Of a DNA stretch of 54,802 nucleotides, positions 33,161-40,888 are shown in pieces. A program made the position numbers and the translations under genes. This stretch comes from an uncultured Selenomonadaceae bacterium (GTDB lineage Bacteria > Bacillota > Negativicutes > Selenomonadales > Selenomonadaceae): NCBI GenBank assembly GCA_905234395.1, contig CAJOHG010000007.1, positions 1 through 54,802 on the forward strand, in the 5' to 3' direction. How positions within the stretch are numbered: position 1 is the first letter of the stretch; the number at the start of each line of letters is the position of its first letter. Under the pieces are notes generated by a model. The model was not told where the DNA came from and did not search any database. It saw nothing but the letters and a program-made list of their open reading frames with translations.

Positions 33161-35637
33161 AAAAATTTCTGATCATTGACGGCAGCAGCATTTTCTACCG
33201 CGCATTTTACGCCATGCCGACGTTGACTGCTCCAAACGGCGTTCCGACGGGTGCATTGACCGGCTTTGCGAACATCTTGTTAAAAGTTCTGCGCGAACAA
33301 TCGCCCGACTTAATTGCTGTTGCTCTCGACACGGCTAAGAAAACTTTTCGCAACGAAATTTTTTCCGAATACAAGGCGACGCGTCAAAGTATGCCCGACG
33401 ATTTATCCGCACAGCTGCCGTTGCTGAAAGAGTTCATTGACGTTTTGGGCATCAAGTCCTGCGCGGCGAACGGCTACGAAGCTGACGACATCATCGGCAT
33501 GTTGACGGCTCAAGCTTGCGAAAATTTTTCCGTTGACATTTTGACGGGCGACCGTGACGCGCTGCAACTCATCAACGCAACGACGAACGTTTTGCTCAAC
33601 AAAAAGACCAGTGTCGAACGTTACGACGAGAAAAAATTTTTCGACGAGTACGGCTTTGCTCCTGCGCTGCTTGTCGACTTCAAAGGCTTGAGCGGCGACA
33701 CTTCCGACAATATTCCCGGCGTCAAGGGCATTGGCGCGAAAAGTGCAACGTCGTTGATTCAAACCTTCGGCACCGTTGAAAATGTTCTCGCTCGCCGCGC
33801 AGAAGTCACATCGAAAAAAATTCGTGCCGCATTGGAAAATTTCGCTGATGATGCCGTCAAAAGCAAACGTCTCGCGCAAATCGTCCGCAACGTTCCAAAT
33901 ATCACATTCGACGCGAAAAATTTCACGTTCACGCCCGACATTGCTCGTGTTGATGATTTTTGCCGACGTTACGCGCTCAAGGTTGCGTTGAAGAAAATTC
34001 ATGAACTTTTCGGCGAACCGTTGACTTCCGACGCTGAACCTTTGCTCACAACGCAGACGACCGACGCGTTGCCGATTGACATGGAAAAAATTTTTGCGGC
34101 GGAGACGTTGACGATTGCTCAACACGATACGAATCACTTCACGATAAAAATTTTCGGCGGCGAAATTTTTGAGACGGACAATCCCGACGACGTTCAACGC
34201 ATTTTCGACGACTTTAACGGCAAAATCATTTTGTGCGACGTGAAAAATTTTCTGCGCAACTTCAACGTCGACCTGTCCAAGATTTTCGACGCTGAACTTG
34301 CCGCTTACCTGCTCAATCCCGAAAAAGACAAATCGGAACGCGATTCGGAACTTTATATCGGAAACGTTGCAATGCTGGAGAAAATCGCGCCACGTTACGA
34401 AAAACTTTTGGACGACGAAAATTTGACGAGGCTTTATCGCGAAATGGAATTGCCGTTGACGAAAGTACTCGCTCGCATGGAAAAACGCGGTGTCTTCGTC
34501 GACGCGGCTCAACTCAAAAAAAAATCCGTCGAAATGAGCGGACGAATCAACGCGCTGATTGAAAAGATTTACGACCTTGCCGGCGAAACGTTCAACATCA
34601 ATTCGCCGAAGCAACTCGCCGACGTGCTGTTTGTAAAGCTTAAACTGCCGCCAATCAAAAAAACTAAGACCGGCTACTCGACCAACGCCGAAGTTTTGGA
34701 GGAGCTCAAAGACCGTCACGCGATTGTTGCCGCGATTCTCGACTTCCGCGCGTTGACGAAACTCAAATCGACGTACCTTGACGGGCTCGGCAAACTTATC
34801 GGCAGCGACGGACGCATTCACACGAATTTTAATCAGACTGTGACGGCGACGGGCAGATTGTCCAGTTCCTACCCGAATTTGCAAAATATTCCCGTGCGCA
34901 CCGATGAAGGCAGAGAAATTCGCGCACTGTTTGAGCCCGGCAACGGTTACGACTGCATTTTGTCCGCCGATTATTCGCAGATTGAGTTGCGACTTCTCGC
35001 GCACATGAGCGGCGACGAAAATTTAATTGACGCTTTCAAACGCGGGCAGGACATTCACGCGCGGACGGCTGCTGAAGTTTTCGGCGTGCCACTCGACGCG
35101 ATAACCGCTGACCTTCGACGCAAAGCCAAGGCTGTCAATTTCGGCATCGTCTACGGCATCAGCGATTACGGCTTGTCGCAAAATCTCGGCATATCGCGCA
35201 AGGAAGCCGGCGAATACATCACGCGCTACTTTGAACGTTATCCCGGCGTGAAAAATTTTATGGACACGACCATTGCCAAAGCTCGCGAAGTCGGCTGCGT
35301 GACGACAATGTTCGGACGACGCAGAACTTTGCCCGCGATTAACGACAGAAATTTTAACGTGCGCTCTTTCGCCGAACGAACCGCCATGAACACGCCGATT
35401 CAAGGCACTGCGGCTGACATCATCAAGTTGGCAATGATTCGGGCTGAAGAAAATCTGCGCGGGCTTGAAAGTCGAATCATCATTCAAGTGCACGACGAAC
35501 TTGTCCTTGAGGCGAAAACTTCAGAGCTTGTCGACGCGGAACGAATTTTGCGTGCGGCAATGGAAAATGTCGTAAAATTGTCGGTGCCGTTGATTGTCGA
35601 CGTTCACAGCGGAAAAAATTGGTCGTCGGCAAAATGA
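33157..35637 (+). CDS. polA: DNA polymerase I
   Basis: 826 residues. N-terminal 5'-3' exonuclease domain with IDGSSIFYRAFYA, EADDIIGML and GLSGDTSDNIPGVKGIG. The middle exonuclease-like domain (about 300-440) lacks the D-x-E proofreading motif (ILCDVKNFLRN in place of it), as in many Firmicutes. C-terminal polymerase: motif A DYSQIELRLLAH, motif B RRKAKAVNFGIVYG and motif C QVHDELVLE. Start ATG at 33157 overlaps the transpeptidase stop, an unusual partner. No visible terminator before the rplU promoter 73 bp downstream. Confidence 0.96.
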   Translation: MKKFLIIDGSSIFYRAFYAMPTLTAPNGVPTGALTGFANILLKVLREQSPDLIAVALDTAKKTFRNEIFSEYKATRQSMPDDLSAQLPLLKEFIDVLGIKSCAANGYEADDIIGMLTAQACENFSVDILTGDRDALQLINATTNVLLNKKTSVERYDEKKFFDEYGFAPALLVDFKGLSGDTSDNIPGVKGIGAKSATSLIQTFGTVENVLARRAEVTSKKIRAALENFADDAVKSKRLAQIVRNVPNITFDAKNFTFTPDIARVDDFCRRYALKVALKKIHELFGEPLTSDAEPLLTTQTTDALPIDMEKIFAAETLTIAQHDTNHFTIKIFGGEIFETDNPDDVQRIFDDFNGKIILCDVKNFLRNFNVDLSKIFDAELAAYLLNPEKDKSERDSELYIGNVAMLEKIAPRYEKLLDDENLTRLYREMELPLTKVLARMEKRGVFVDAAQLKKKSVEMSGRINALIEKIYDLAGETFNINSPKQLADVLFVKLKLPPIKKTKTGYSTNAEVLEELKDRHAIVAAILDFRALTKLKSTYLDGLGKLIGSDGRIHTNFNQTVTATGRLSSSYPNLQNIPVRTDEGREIRALFEPGNGYDCILSADYSQIELRLLAHMSGDENLIDAFKRGQDIHARTAAEVFGVPLDAITADLRRKAKAVNFGIVYGISDYGLSQNLGISRKEAGEYITRYFERYPGVKNFMDTTIAKAREVGCVTTMFGRRRTLPAINDRNFNVRSFAERTAMNTPIQGTAADIIKLAMIRAEENLRGLESRIIIQVHDELVLEAKTSELVDAERILRAAMENVVKLSVPLIVDVHSGKNWSSAK

Positions 35638-35709
35638 TTCGTCGTAAAATTATCGATACCGCTGAAAGTCACTTGCCTTTTTCTTGACCGCAAAAATTTT
35701 TCTCTGAAA

Positions 35710-35738
35710 TTGACAGGCAAAAATTTTTCTGTTATCTT
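35710..35738 (+). promoter_or_regulatory. Promoter of rplU-prp-rpmA
   Basis: TTGACA (35710-35715), 17-nt spacer, TATCTT (35733-35738). Confidence 0.8.
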
Positions 35739-35743
35739 ATTCG

Positions 35744-35800
35744 CGCCGCTCGACGAGGCTTTAAACGTTCAACGTGCCACAGTCGGCGAGTTCATCCGGT
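35744..35800 (+). ncRNA. Structured 5' leader of rplU (possible L21 autoregulatory leader)
   Basis: About 57 nt between the promoter and the ribosome-binding site, with CGCCG/CGGCG pairing (35744-35748 with 35784-35788). Firmicutes rplU operons carry an L21 leader element; whether this is that family needs covariance scoring. Confidence 0.4.
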
Positions 35801-35813
35801 GGAGGTGTTAAGG

Positions 35814-36125
35814 TTGTACGCAATTATCAAAACCGGCGGCAAACAATATAAAGTCGTCGAAGGCAGCGAGATTATCATTGAGAAACTTGACGCGGCGGAA
35901 GGAGATTCTGTCACGTTCGAGGAAGTTTTGGCGGTCGGCGAAGGCGAAGAAATTAAATTCGGTCGTCCGCTTGTCGAAGGTGCAAAAGTCACGGGCTCCG
36001 TCATCAAAGTCGGCAAAGGTCCCAAAATCCGCATCTTCAAATACAAACACAAGACAAATTATCGTCGCCGTCAAGGTCATCGCCAGCCGTTCACGAAAGT
36101 CAAAATCGAAAAGATCGAGGCTTGA
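35814..36125 (+). CDS. rplU: 50S ribosomal protein L21
   Basis: 103 residues, exactly the standard length. Starts [13 protein letters not shown] and ends with the conserved basic [18 protein letters not shown]. The start is a TTG at 35814, six bases after GGAGGTG; the in-frame ATG upstream would place the site inside the gene. First gene of the canonical Firmicutes trio rplU-prp-rpmA. Confidence 0.97.
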   Translation: MYAIIKTGGKQYKVVEGSEIIIEKLDAAEGDSVTFEEVLAVGEGEEIKFGRPLVEGAKVTGSVIKVGKGPKIRIFKYKHKTNYRRRQGHRQPFTKVKIEKIEA

Positions 36126-36128
36126 AAA

Positions 36129-36467
36129 ATGATTATCGCGGAGATTTACAAGCAGGGCGACGGAAAAATTATCGGCTTTTCTGTTGACGGGCACGCAAAC
36201 ACTTCAAAGCGCGGTTTCGATATTTATTGCGCGGGCGTTTCCATGATGTCGCAGTCAACTTTTCTTTGCATGAGAGATCATTTAAAACGCGACTTCACAT
36301 GGGATGCGGCACACGGTCGATTGATGTTGCGTCTCAAAGATTCGCCGGACGATTTAACCGAAGTCGCCTTTCAAACCATGTTAATCGGCATGAAAGAGCT
36401 TGAAAAACTTGCTCCGCAAATCGTCAAGGTCAAAGAAAAAATTTTCCTCGGAGGTGAAAATAAATGA
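36129..36467 (+). CDS. prp: Ribosomal-processing cysteine protease Prp
   Basis: 112 residues. Cleaves the N-terminal extension of L27. The catalytic pair is visible as GHA (His22) and DIYCAGVS (Cys34); [19 protein letters not shown] in outline (G-H-A...D-I-x-C) is the family signature. It lies between rplU and rpmA as in other Firmicutes, with a 3-nt gap to rplU and a 4-bp overlap (ATGA) into rpmA. Its substrate site is present in the neighbouring L27. Confidence 0.95.
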   Translation: MIIAEIYKQGDGKIIGFSVDGHANTSKRGFDIYCAGVSMMSQSTFLCMRDHLKRDFTWDAAHGRLMLRLKDSPDDLTEVAFQTMLIGMKELEKLAPQIVKVKEKIFLGGENK

Positions 36468-36754
36468 CTTTCCAATTTGATTTACAGCGTTTTGCGCACA
36501 AAAAAGGTGTCAGTTCCACGCGCAACGGTCGTGACAGCGAATCGAAACGTCTCGGCGTCAAAGAGCAGGCAGGTACAGTCGTCACGGCGGGCAGCATTCT
36601 CGTTCGTCAACGCGGCACACACTTTCATCCCGGCTTAAACGTCGGACGCGGCAAGGACGATACGCTTTTCGCCAAAATCGCGGGCAAAGTTGCATTTGAG
36701 CGCAAAGGTCGCTATCAAAGAAAAATCAGCGTCTACGCGGTTGAGCAAGCTTAA
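36464..36754 (+). CDS. rpmA: 50S ribosomal protein L27 with Prp-cleaved leader
   Basis: 96 residues. Begins [10 protein letters not shown] followed by AHKKGVSS: the LQRF/A junction is the known Prp cleavage site, giving a mature protein starting AHKKG, whose N-terminus reaches the peptidyl transferase centre. The body has [20 protein letters not shown] and [22 protein letters not shown] in outline, both typical. Start ATG at 36464 after GGAGGTGA. obgE, the usual next gene, is absent; a tRNA gene follows instead. Confidence 0.97.
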   Translation: MTFQFDLQRFAHKKGVSSTRNGRDSESKRLGVKEQAGTVVTAGSILVRQRGTHFHPGLNVGRGKDDTLFAKIAGKVAFERKGRYQRKISVYAVEQA

Positions 36755-36763
36755 AAGTTTTTG

Positions 36764-36792
36764 TTGACAATCGATTGAAGGCGTGCTAATAT
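36764..36792 (+). promoter_or_regulatory. Promoter of tRNA-Leu
   Basis: TTGACA (36764-36769), 17-nt spacer, TAATAT (36787-36792), 9 nt before the mature tRNA. Confidence 0.85.
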
Positions 36793-36801
36793 GCGTCTTG
36801 C

Positions 36802-36888
36802 GCCGAAGTGGCGGAATTGGCAGACGCAGCAGACTCAAAATCTGCCGTAGGCAACTACGTGCCGGTTCGAGTCCGGCCTTCGGCACCA
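36802..36888 (+). tRNA. tRNA-Leu(CAA)
   Basis: 87 nt including an encoded CCA. Acceptor GCCGAAG/CTTCGGC; anticodon stem GCAGA/TCTGC with loop CTCAAAA (anticodon CAA, reads TTG); class II variable arm CGTAGGCAACTACG; T-arm GCCGG-TTCGAGT-CCGGC. Confidence 0.96.
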
Positions 36889-36891
36889 AGA

Positions 36892-36921
36892 AAAAATCCT
36901 CTCGGCTTCGAGAGGATTTTT
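36892..36921 (+). terminator. Terminator of tRNA-Leu
   Basis: Perfect 13-bp stem AAAAATCCTCTCG/CGAGAGGATTTTT with a GCTT loop, starting 4 nt after the CCA end. Confidence 0.92.
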
Positions 36922-37244
36922 CGTTTACAAATTTTTATCTGCTTAACGTCACTCGTTGATTCGGCGGGTAAATTTATTTTTATTTTTTAGGATCTACTTT
37001 CTTTTGCTTGCCCAAAAGAAAGTAGCAAAGAAAAGGGCACCGCTACGCGCGGAGCGATAGAAATTTTTCGATAACTTCAGCCGACCACTTCGATCCGGCT
37101 CGTCAGCGCGTCTAACGTTTGGTCACCATTGCCGCAACGTCATGACTTCCCGAAGCCGTAAGTGCCGGCAAACTTCGCGTCCCGCTCAGTGGTGCCGGCG
37201 CAGCGCACATCCCTGTGCGCTTGTTTTCGTAACCTCACAAAGAA
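36922..37244. other. 323-bp non-coding region with a purine/pyrimidine hairpin
   Basis: No plausible gene on either strand. Holds the 13-bp hairpin at 36994-37025 and then about 200 bp richer in G+C with several short inverted segments (for example GTGCCGGC near 37161 and 37191; GCGCACATCCCTGTGCGC near 37204-37221). On the minus strand it is the 3' flank of the glycosidase gene, so it may include that gene's terminator. Confidence 0.6.
36994..37025. repeat. 13-bp inverted repeat CTACTTTCTTTTG/CAAAAGAAAGTAG
   Basis: Perfect arms (36994-37006 and 37013-37025) with a CTTGCC loop. Sequences of this kind, followed by CAAAGAAAAGGGC, recur in unrelated bacterial genomes, from general recollection; that should be checked by search. 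Confidence 0.85.
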
Positions 37245-38492
37245 TTAACGTCGCAAAATCGTCAACGCATCACCGACAGAACGCTCGCCGCCGTCGCTGG
37301 GACTGTTGACTAAACTGCCTTTGAAGATCAATTCCGTCGAGCCGCCGCCGTCAAGATTGATAGCCTCCACCGCGCCGAAATTGTCCTTCAAAATGCGTGC
37401 CCACTCCGTCAACGTGCAACCTTTGCTGTGAGCTTGACGACCGTCAACGACCGCAAAAATATAATCACCGTATTTTGTGATTCCGACTGCTGAACGCGGC
37501 GCACGTCCCACGCGAATATCGTCGGGAAATTGTTCGGCGTCAGCGGTCACGTGAATTTCTCCGCCTTTAACGAGTGTCGGACCCGCGCCGATAATGTGAA
37601 TCGCGTCGTTGAAGTCGCCGGTGTGTTCCATGTTGATATAATCTTCCTCGAATTTGAGCCTGTCGCCGACTTGAAGGTTCGCAAAATTTTCTGCAACGGT
37701 GCCGTTCGCGCTGACAATGATTCCGTCGGTTGGAATGGCGTTGTTGCCTTGACCGCGAAAAATTTCCGTGACGTGATTGTCTTTGACAACAATTTCAATG
37801 CCGGAATTATTCGTGCCTGTCGACGCGCCGTTCCATTTGTTGTAGACGACGACGGTATTCGGATTTCGTTCGCAGTTGACGCCGTTAATGACGACTTCGG
37901 TATCGTTGAAGTAAAGCGAGCCGCGATAAATCTGCCGCGCAAAAATCGTGGAGCCGTCCGCATTGATACCAATCGCCGAGCGGATAAAATAAGTCGTGCC
38001 CGCCGTGAGCCCGTCGATTCGCGTGTTGCCGTAGATTGTGCCGTTGCCGCCGAAATAGCTTGCGTTGATCGTTGCGATTGCGTTGAAGGCGTTCATCTGC
38101 GAAACGGTTGCCAGTCCCGGAACTTTGCCGCGTGCCAAAACCGGGCGCAGTTGATATTTCTCGTGGTCGGCTATCACCGCGAATGCCATAACGCCGTCCT
38201 GTTCATAAAGCAAAAATTCCAAGCCTTCGACTTCTTCTTCAGGCGGAGTCGTCGGTTGAGCCGATTGTTCGTCCGGCGGCAACGTCGTCGGTTGAGCCGA
38301 TTGTTCGTCCGGCGGCAACGTCGTCGGTTGTGCTGATTGTTCATCGGGCGGCAATGTTGTCGGTTGCGGATTATCGTCTTCGACTTGTTGGAACGGTCTG
38401 TCGACTAAATCGCCTTGAGTTGCCAACGCGAGGCTCGGTGCGGTCAAAAAAAATATTCCCGCCGTCACCAACGCGACGATTCTTTTCAACAT
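37245..38492 (-). CDS. Phosphodiester glycosidase (NAGPA-like) exported protein
   Basis: 415 residues from the ATG at 38492 with AAGGAG upstream. Signal peptide 1-25 (MLKRIVALVTAGIFF... ALA). A Pro/Thr/Gln-rich linker of about three and a half 12-residue repeats QPTTLPPDEQSA follows, then the domain found in human NAGPA and bacterial YoeB/EpsL-type proteins: INASYFGGNG, SAIGINADGS, GRAPRSAVGI, VVDGRQAHSKGCTLTEWA and NLDGGGSTEL. Family members remove GlcNAc from phosphodiesters or act on exopolysaccharide. Here it is probably periplasmic or wall-associated. Single gene; no operon partners. Confidence 0.87.
   Translation of the reverse strand: MLKRIVALVTAGIFFLTAPSLALATQGDLVDRPFQQVEDDNPQPTTLPPDEQSAQPTTLPPDEQSAQPTTLPPDEQSAQPTTPPEEEVEGLEFLLYEQDGVMAFAVIADHEKYQLRPVLARGKVPGLATVSQMNAFNAIATINASYFGGNGTIYGNTRIDGLTAGTTYFIRSAIGINADGSTIFARQIYRGSLYFNDTEVVINGVNCERNPNTVVVYNKWNGASTGTNNSGIEIVVKDNHVTEIFRGQGNNAIPTDGIIVSANGTVAENFANLQVGDRLKFEEDYINMEHTGDFNDAIHIIGAGPTLVKGGEIHVTADAEQFPDDIRVGRAPRSAVGITKYGDYIFAVVDGRQAHSKGCTLTEWARILKDNFGAVEAINLDGGGSTELIFKGSLVNSPSDGGERSVGDALTILRR
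38245..38370. repeat. 36-bp tandem repeats in the glycosidase linker
   Basis: About three and a half units with plus-strand core GGCAACGTCGTCGGTTG. Two adjacent units are virtually identical at nucleotide level, so copy number may vary between strains. Confidence 0.88.
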
Positions 38493-38592
38493 GATTAATT
38501 GCTCCTTTGAAATGGTTTGCGCTTGCCAATTCTGCCGCCGCAAGAAATTTCCTTCACGCGCGAAAAATTTTTCGGTTGCACCGCGCAGATAC

Positions 38593-38621
38593 TTTACAAC
38601 TTTATACGGCGGAAATATACT
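38593..38621 (+). promoter_or_regulatory. Promoter of the AAA+ ATPase operon
   Basis: TTTACA (38593-38598), 17-nt spacer, TATACT (38616-38621), 32 nt before the ATPase start. Confidence 0.7.
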
Positions 38622-38653
38622 GTTGACGAAAAATTTTGTTGGAGGTGTTGCTG

Positions 38654-39604
38654 ATGGGAATTGGAAGACCGCTCACGCCCGACGACGAAAAAGCCGGTGA
38701 CGAAGAAAACAAGTCGCGCAAATCCAAAGAGCCGCCGACAGAATTTTTTCCGGAAGAGCCGCGTTGGTCGTTCGACGAAATTATTTTGCCGCTCTCCGTC
38801 AAAGAAAAGATTCTAGACGTTGCAGACTACGCCGAAAACAGCAAACGCGTCTTTGAAGATTGGAACTTGCAAAAAGTTTACAAGCAGGCTAAACAAATCG
38901 GCATCAACTTTTACGGTGCGCCCGGCACCGGCAAAACTATGGCAGCTCATGCCATCGCCAAATATCTCGGCAGAAAAATTCTCGTCGTCAACTACGCGGA
39001 CATCGAATCGAAATACGTCGGCGAGACTCCCAAAAATATTCGCAGAGCATTCGAGGCGGCGAAAAGTTCCGACAGCATTTTATTCTTTGACGAGGCGGAC
39101 GCAATCTTGAGCAAACGTGTAACAAACATGTCAAGCGCGACGGACGTAAGCGTGAATCAAACGCGCTCGGTTATGCTCATGCTCATGAACGATTATCAAG
39201 ACTTCGTTATCTTCGCGACGAATTTTATTTCCAATTTTGATCCTGCCTTCATGCGGCGAATTTCAATGCACGTCGAGTTCAAACTTCCCGACCTTGATTG
39301 CCGCAAAAAACTTTGGCGACATTATATTTTGCCGACAATGCCCAACAACATCAAGATTGACGAGCTGGCGGAAAAATACGACGGACTTTCGGGCAGTGAC
39401 ATTGCAAACGCGGTGTTGATGGCGGCGTTCAAGGCGGCGCGTAAAAAATTCCCGTTCGTGGACAAATCGCTTGTCATTGAGGCAATCGAAGACATTTTGG
39501 CGAGCAAACAAGCTAATGCGGGCGTCACGGTCGAACGTCGAATCGTCTCGGAAGAATACGTCAAAGCTCAAGCGGCTAAACACGGAAAGGAGCTGAAGGC
39601 ATGA
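38654..39604 (+). CDS. AAA+ ATPase of an unrecognised membrane-protein operon
   Basis: 316 residues, cytoplasmic. A charged, probably disordered N-terminus (1-38) precedes a single AAA+ module: Walker A YGAPGTGKTMA (88-95 core), Walker B ILFFDEADA (142-150), sensor 1 FATN (Asn190), arginine-finger region FMRRI (201-202) and LSGSDIANAV (246-253). It is closest in style to FtsH/SpoVK/Cdc48-type remodelling ATPases but has no protease or second AAA domain. The C-terminal tail VERRIVSEEYVKAQ (about 293-306) resembles the tails of the small membrane proteins encoded after it. ATG at 38654 with GGAGGTG. Stop overlaps the next ATG (ATGA). Confidence 0.85.
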   Translation: MGIGRPLTPDDEKAGDEENKSRKSKEPPTEFFPEEPRWSFDEIILPLSVKEKILDVADYAENSKRVFEDWNLQKVYKQAKQIGINFYGAPGTGKTMAAHAIAKYLGRKILVVNYADIESKYVGETPKNIRRAFEAAKSSDSILFFDEADAILSKRVTNMSSATDVSVNQTRSVMLMLMNDYQDFVIFATNFISNFDPAFMRRISMHVEFKLPDLDCRKKLWRHYILPTMPNNIKIDELAEKYDGLSGSDIANAVLMAAFKAARKKFPFVDKSLVIEAIEDILASKQANAGVTVERRIVSEEYVKAQAAKHGKELKA

Positions 39605-39834
39605 TTCCGCTTTTAATCGGCGCGGCACTAGCCGGCGGTGCAGTTTATGCTTTGCACGACGACAAGAAAAAAATTCGTAAACACCGGCGCGAAGTGACGA
39701 CGACTCGCATATTGTCTGAAGATGAATTGCCGCAATGGGTTCGCGAAAAATTTTCTCGTGACGGAAAGGAGCCGAATCATGATTCCACTTTTAATCGGCG
39801 CGGGCTTAATTGCAGTCGTTGCGCTAAACGATGA
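39601..39834 (+). CDS. Small glycine-rich membrane protein 1 of the AAA+ operon
   Basis: 77 residues. One hydrophobic N-terminal helix with small residues (IPLLIGAALAGGAVYAL), then DDKKK, a basic stretch and the motif TTRILSEDELPQWVREKFSRDGK, given here as T-R-I-L-S-E-D-E-L-P. Translationally coupled to the ATPase by a 4-bp overlap. The frame continues through the next gene's ribosome-binding site and overlaps it by 56 bp, so the last 20 residues (from about NHDSTF) may be an extension after loss of an earlier stop. No known family. Confidence 0.65.
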   Translation: MIPLLIGAALAGGAVYALHDDKKKIRKHRREVTTTRILSEDELPQWVREKFSRDGKEPNHDSTFNRRGLNCSRCAKR

Positions 39835-39943
39835 TGACGATGACGAATTGACGGACGAGGACACTTCGCGGCGAACACTTTCCGAAAACGAATTGCCCGA
39901 ATCCGTCAAACGCAGATTAAAAATCAAACGTTGTGAAGAATAG
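39779..39943 (+). CDS. Small glycine-rich membrane protein 2 of the AAA+ operon
   Basis: 54 residues. The N-terminal helix IPLLIGAGLIAVVAL closely matches protein 1, followed by an Asp run (NDDDDDELTDED) and the tail SRRTLSENELPESVKRRLK. The start ATG at 39779 follows GGAAAGGAG, which lies inside gene 1. Probably a tandem paralogue of gene 1. Predicted topology is a short helix in the inner membrane with the charged tail in the cytoplasm, where the ATPase could reach it; this is inference. Confidence 0.72.
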   Translation: MIPLLIGAGLIAVVALNDDDDDELTDEDTSRRTLSENELPESVKRRLKIKRCEE

Positions 39944-39954
39944 GAGGAGATACC

Positions 39955-40353
39955 ATGTTGCCTGTAGCGTGGCTTATTGGCGCGGGACTGGTCGGAATTT
40001 TGGGCGGTGCCGCCATCGTTTATTTTTGGGATGACATTTTGAAATGGTTGCATGATTTTTTGCCGAAAGTCTCTCAAATGCTGCGGTCAATCGCGAAAAA
40101 AGTTCCGCTCTTTGAACACGTGGCGATCATGCTTGCCGATTTCGTCGACTCCGTAAACTCGAAGATTGAGCACAAACTTTATCACAAAATGGAAAACGGA
40201 GATTGGATGGAAGAAACGACGCGTCGCACGTTGCCGGAAAGTGAATTGCCGCCCGCCGTCAAACGCAAGCTTGAAGAAAAACGTCAAGGACGAATCAAAG
40301 AAGCGGACATCACCGAAGAAATGGAGCTTGAACTCGGTCAATCAATTTCTTGA
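39955..40353 (+). CDS. Membrane protein 3 of the AAA+ operon
   Basis: 132 residues. N-terminal Gly-rich helix LPVAWLIGAGLVGILGGAAI, then an amphipathic region (WDDILKWLHDFLPKVSQML; VPLFEHVAIMLADFVDSVN), and the shared tail TTRRTLPESELPPAVKRKLE followed by about 25 further charged residues. Larger than its two neighbours but clearly built to the same plan. ATG at 39955 with AGGAGG. It is not recognised. The middle segment may be a peripheral membrane or oligomerisation domain. Confidence 0.75.
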   Translation: MLPVAWLIGAGLVGILGGAAIVYFWDDILKWLHDFLPKVSQMLRSIAKKVPLFEHVAIMLADFVDSVNSKIEHKLYHKMENGDWMEETTRRTLPESELPPAVKRKLEEKRQGRIKEADITEEMELELGQSIS

Positions 40354-40370
40354 CAAGTGAGGTGTCGTAA

Positions 40371-40784
40371 ATGCCAACGAGCAAAATTTTTGAGACGGCA
40401 GAAAATTTTTTCGACGAACTCAACAAGCAACTAAGCCGCTTTGAGCTGTCGACGAGCCTTGACGAATTGCTGACGAATTATTCTGCCGCAATCGATAAAA
40501 TTATCTTGCGCGAAGAGGACGCCAATCATTGCAGTTACATCGGCGGCGAATTCAAAATCACCTGCGCGGACGAGGAAAATTATCAGTGCGCTTACTCGTT
40601 GTATTTCGAGGACGCTGATGAAACTGTTCACACGTTGGAGGCGCAAACCAAGCTGTTGGAAATGAAACATTTGACAAAAGATTTTCAGCAGGCATTGAAA
40701 GCGGCGGGCACGTTGAAATTTGAACTTGATGAACCGTCGGAAGAGGCACGTAAAAATTTCTCGGCAAGCAAACAGTCGCAATAG
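40371..40784 (+). CDS. Soluble acidic protein closing the AAA+ operon
   Basis: 137 residues, no membrane segment. Helical N-terminus (IFETAENFFDELNKQLSRFE), a central possible beta region with Cys residues (NHCSYIGGEFKITCADEENY QCAYSLYFEDAD, residues about 58-87), then a helix and a Ser/Lys tail ending ASKQSQ. It lacks the E-L-P tail motif of the preceding three. Start ATG at 40371 after GAGGTG. It ends just before a terminator and so is the last gene of the unit. No family recognised; an adaptor or cargo role for the ATPase is possible. Confidence 0.68.
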   Translation: MPTSKIFETAENFFDELNKQLSRFELSTSLDELLTNYSAAIDKIILREEDANHCSYIGGEFKITCADEENYQCAYSLYFEDADETVHTLEAQTKLLEMKHLTKDFQQALKAAGTLKFELDEPSEEARKNFSASKQSQ

Positions 40785-40800
40785 AGTTTGAAAAATTTTC

Positions 40801-40827
40801 CTTCCGATAAACGTCGGAAGGATTTTT
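40801..40827 (+). terminator. Terminator of the AAA+ operon
   Basis: CTTCCGA/TCGGAAG stem (40801-40807 with 40814-40820) and T5. rsmE starts 62 nt later, with a TACAAT-like -10 at 40853. Confidence 0.8.
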
Positions 40828-40888
40828 GTTTGCGAAAAGCGCGGCTGTGATATACAATCGGAAAAATTTTTTTGTGAGAGGTGCAAGC

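Noticed and set aside
33403..35004. Long 533-codon minus-strand reading frame inside polA
   Set aside because: Antisense shadow of polA: no ribosome-binding site, no recognisable domain, and polA motifs are intact on the plus strand.
38654..40784. The AAA+ operon as a prophage or known defence island
   Set aside because: No integrase, phage structural, nuclease or reverse-transcriptase gene nearby, and flanking genes are chromosomal housekeeping genes.
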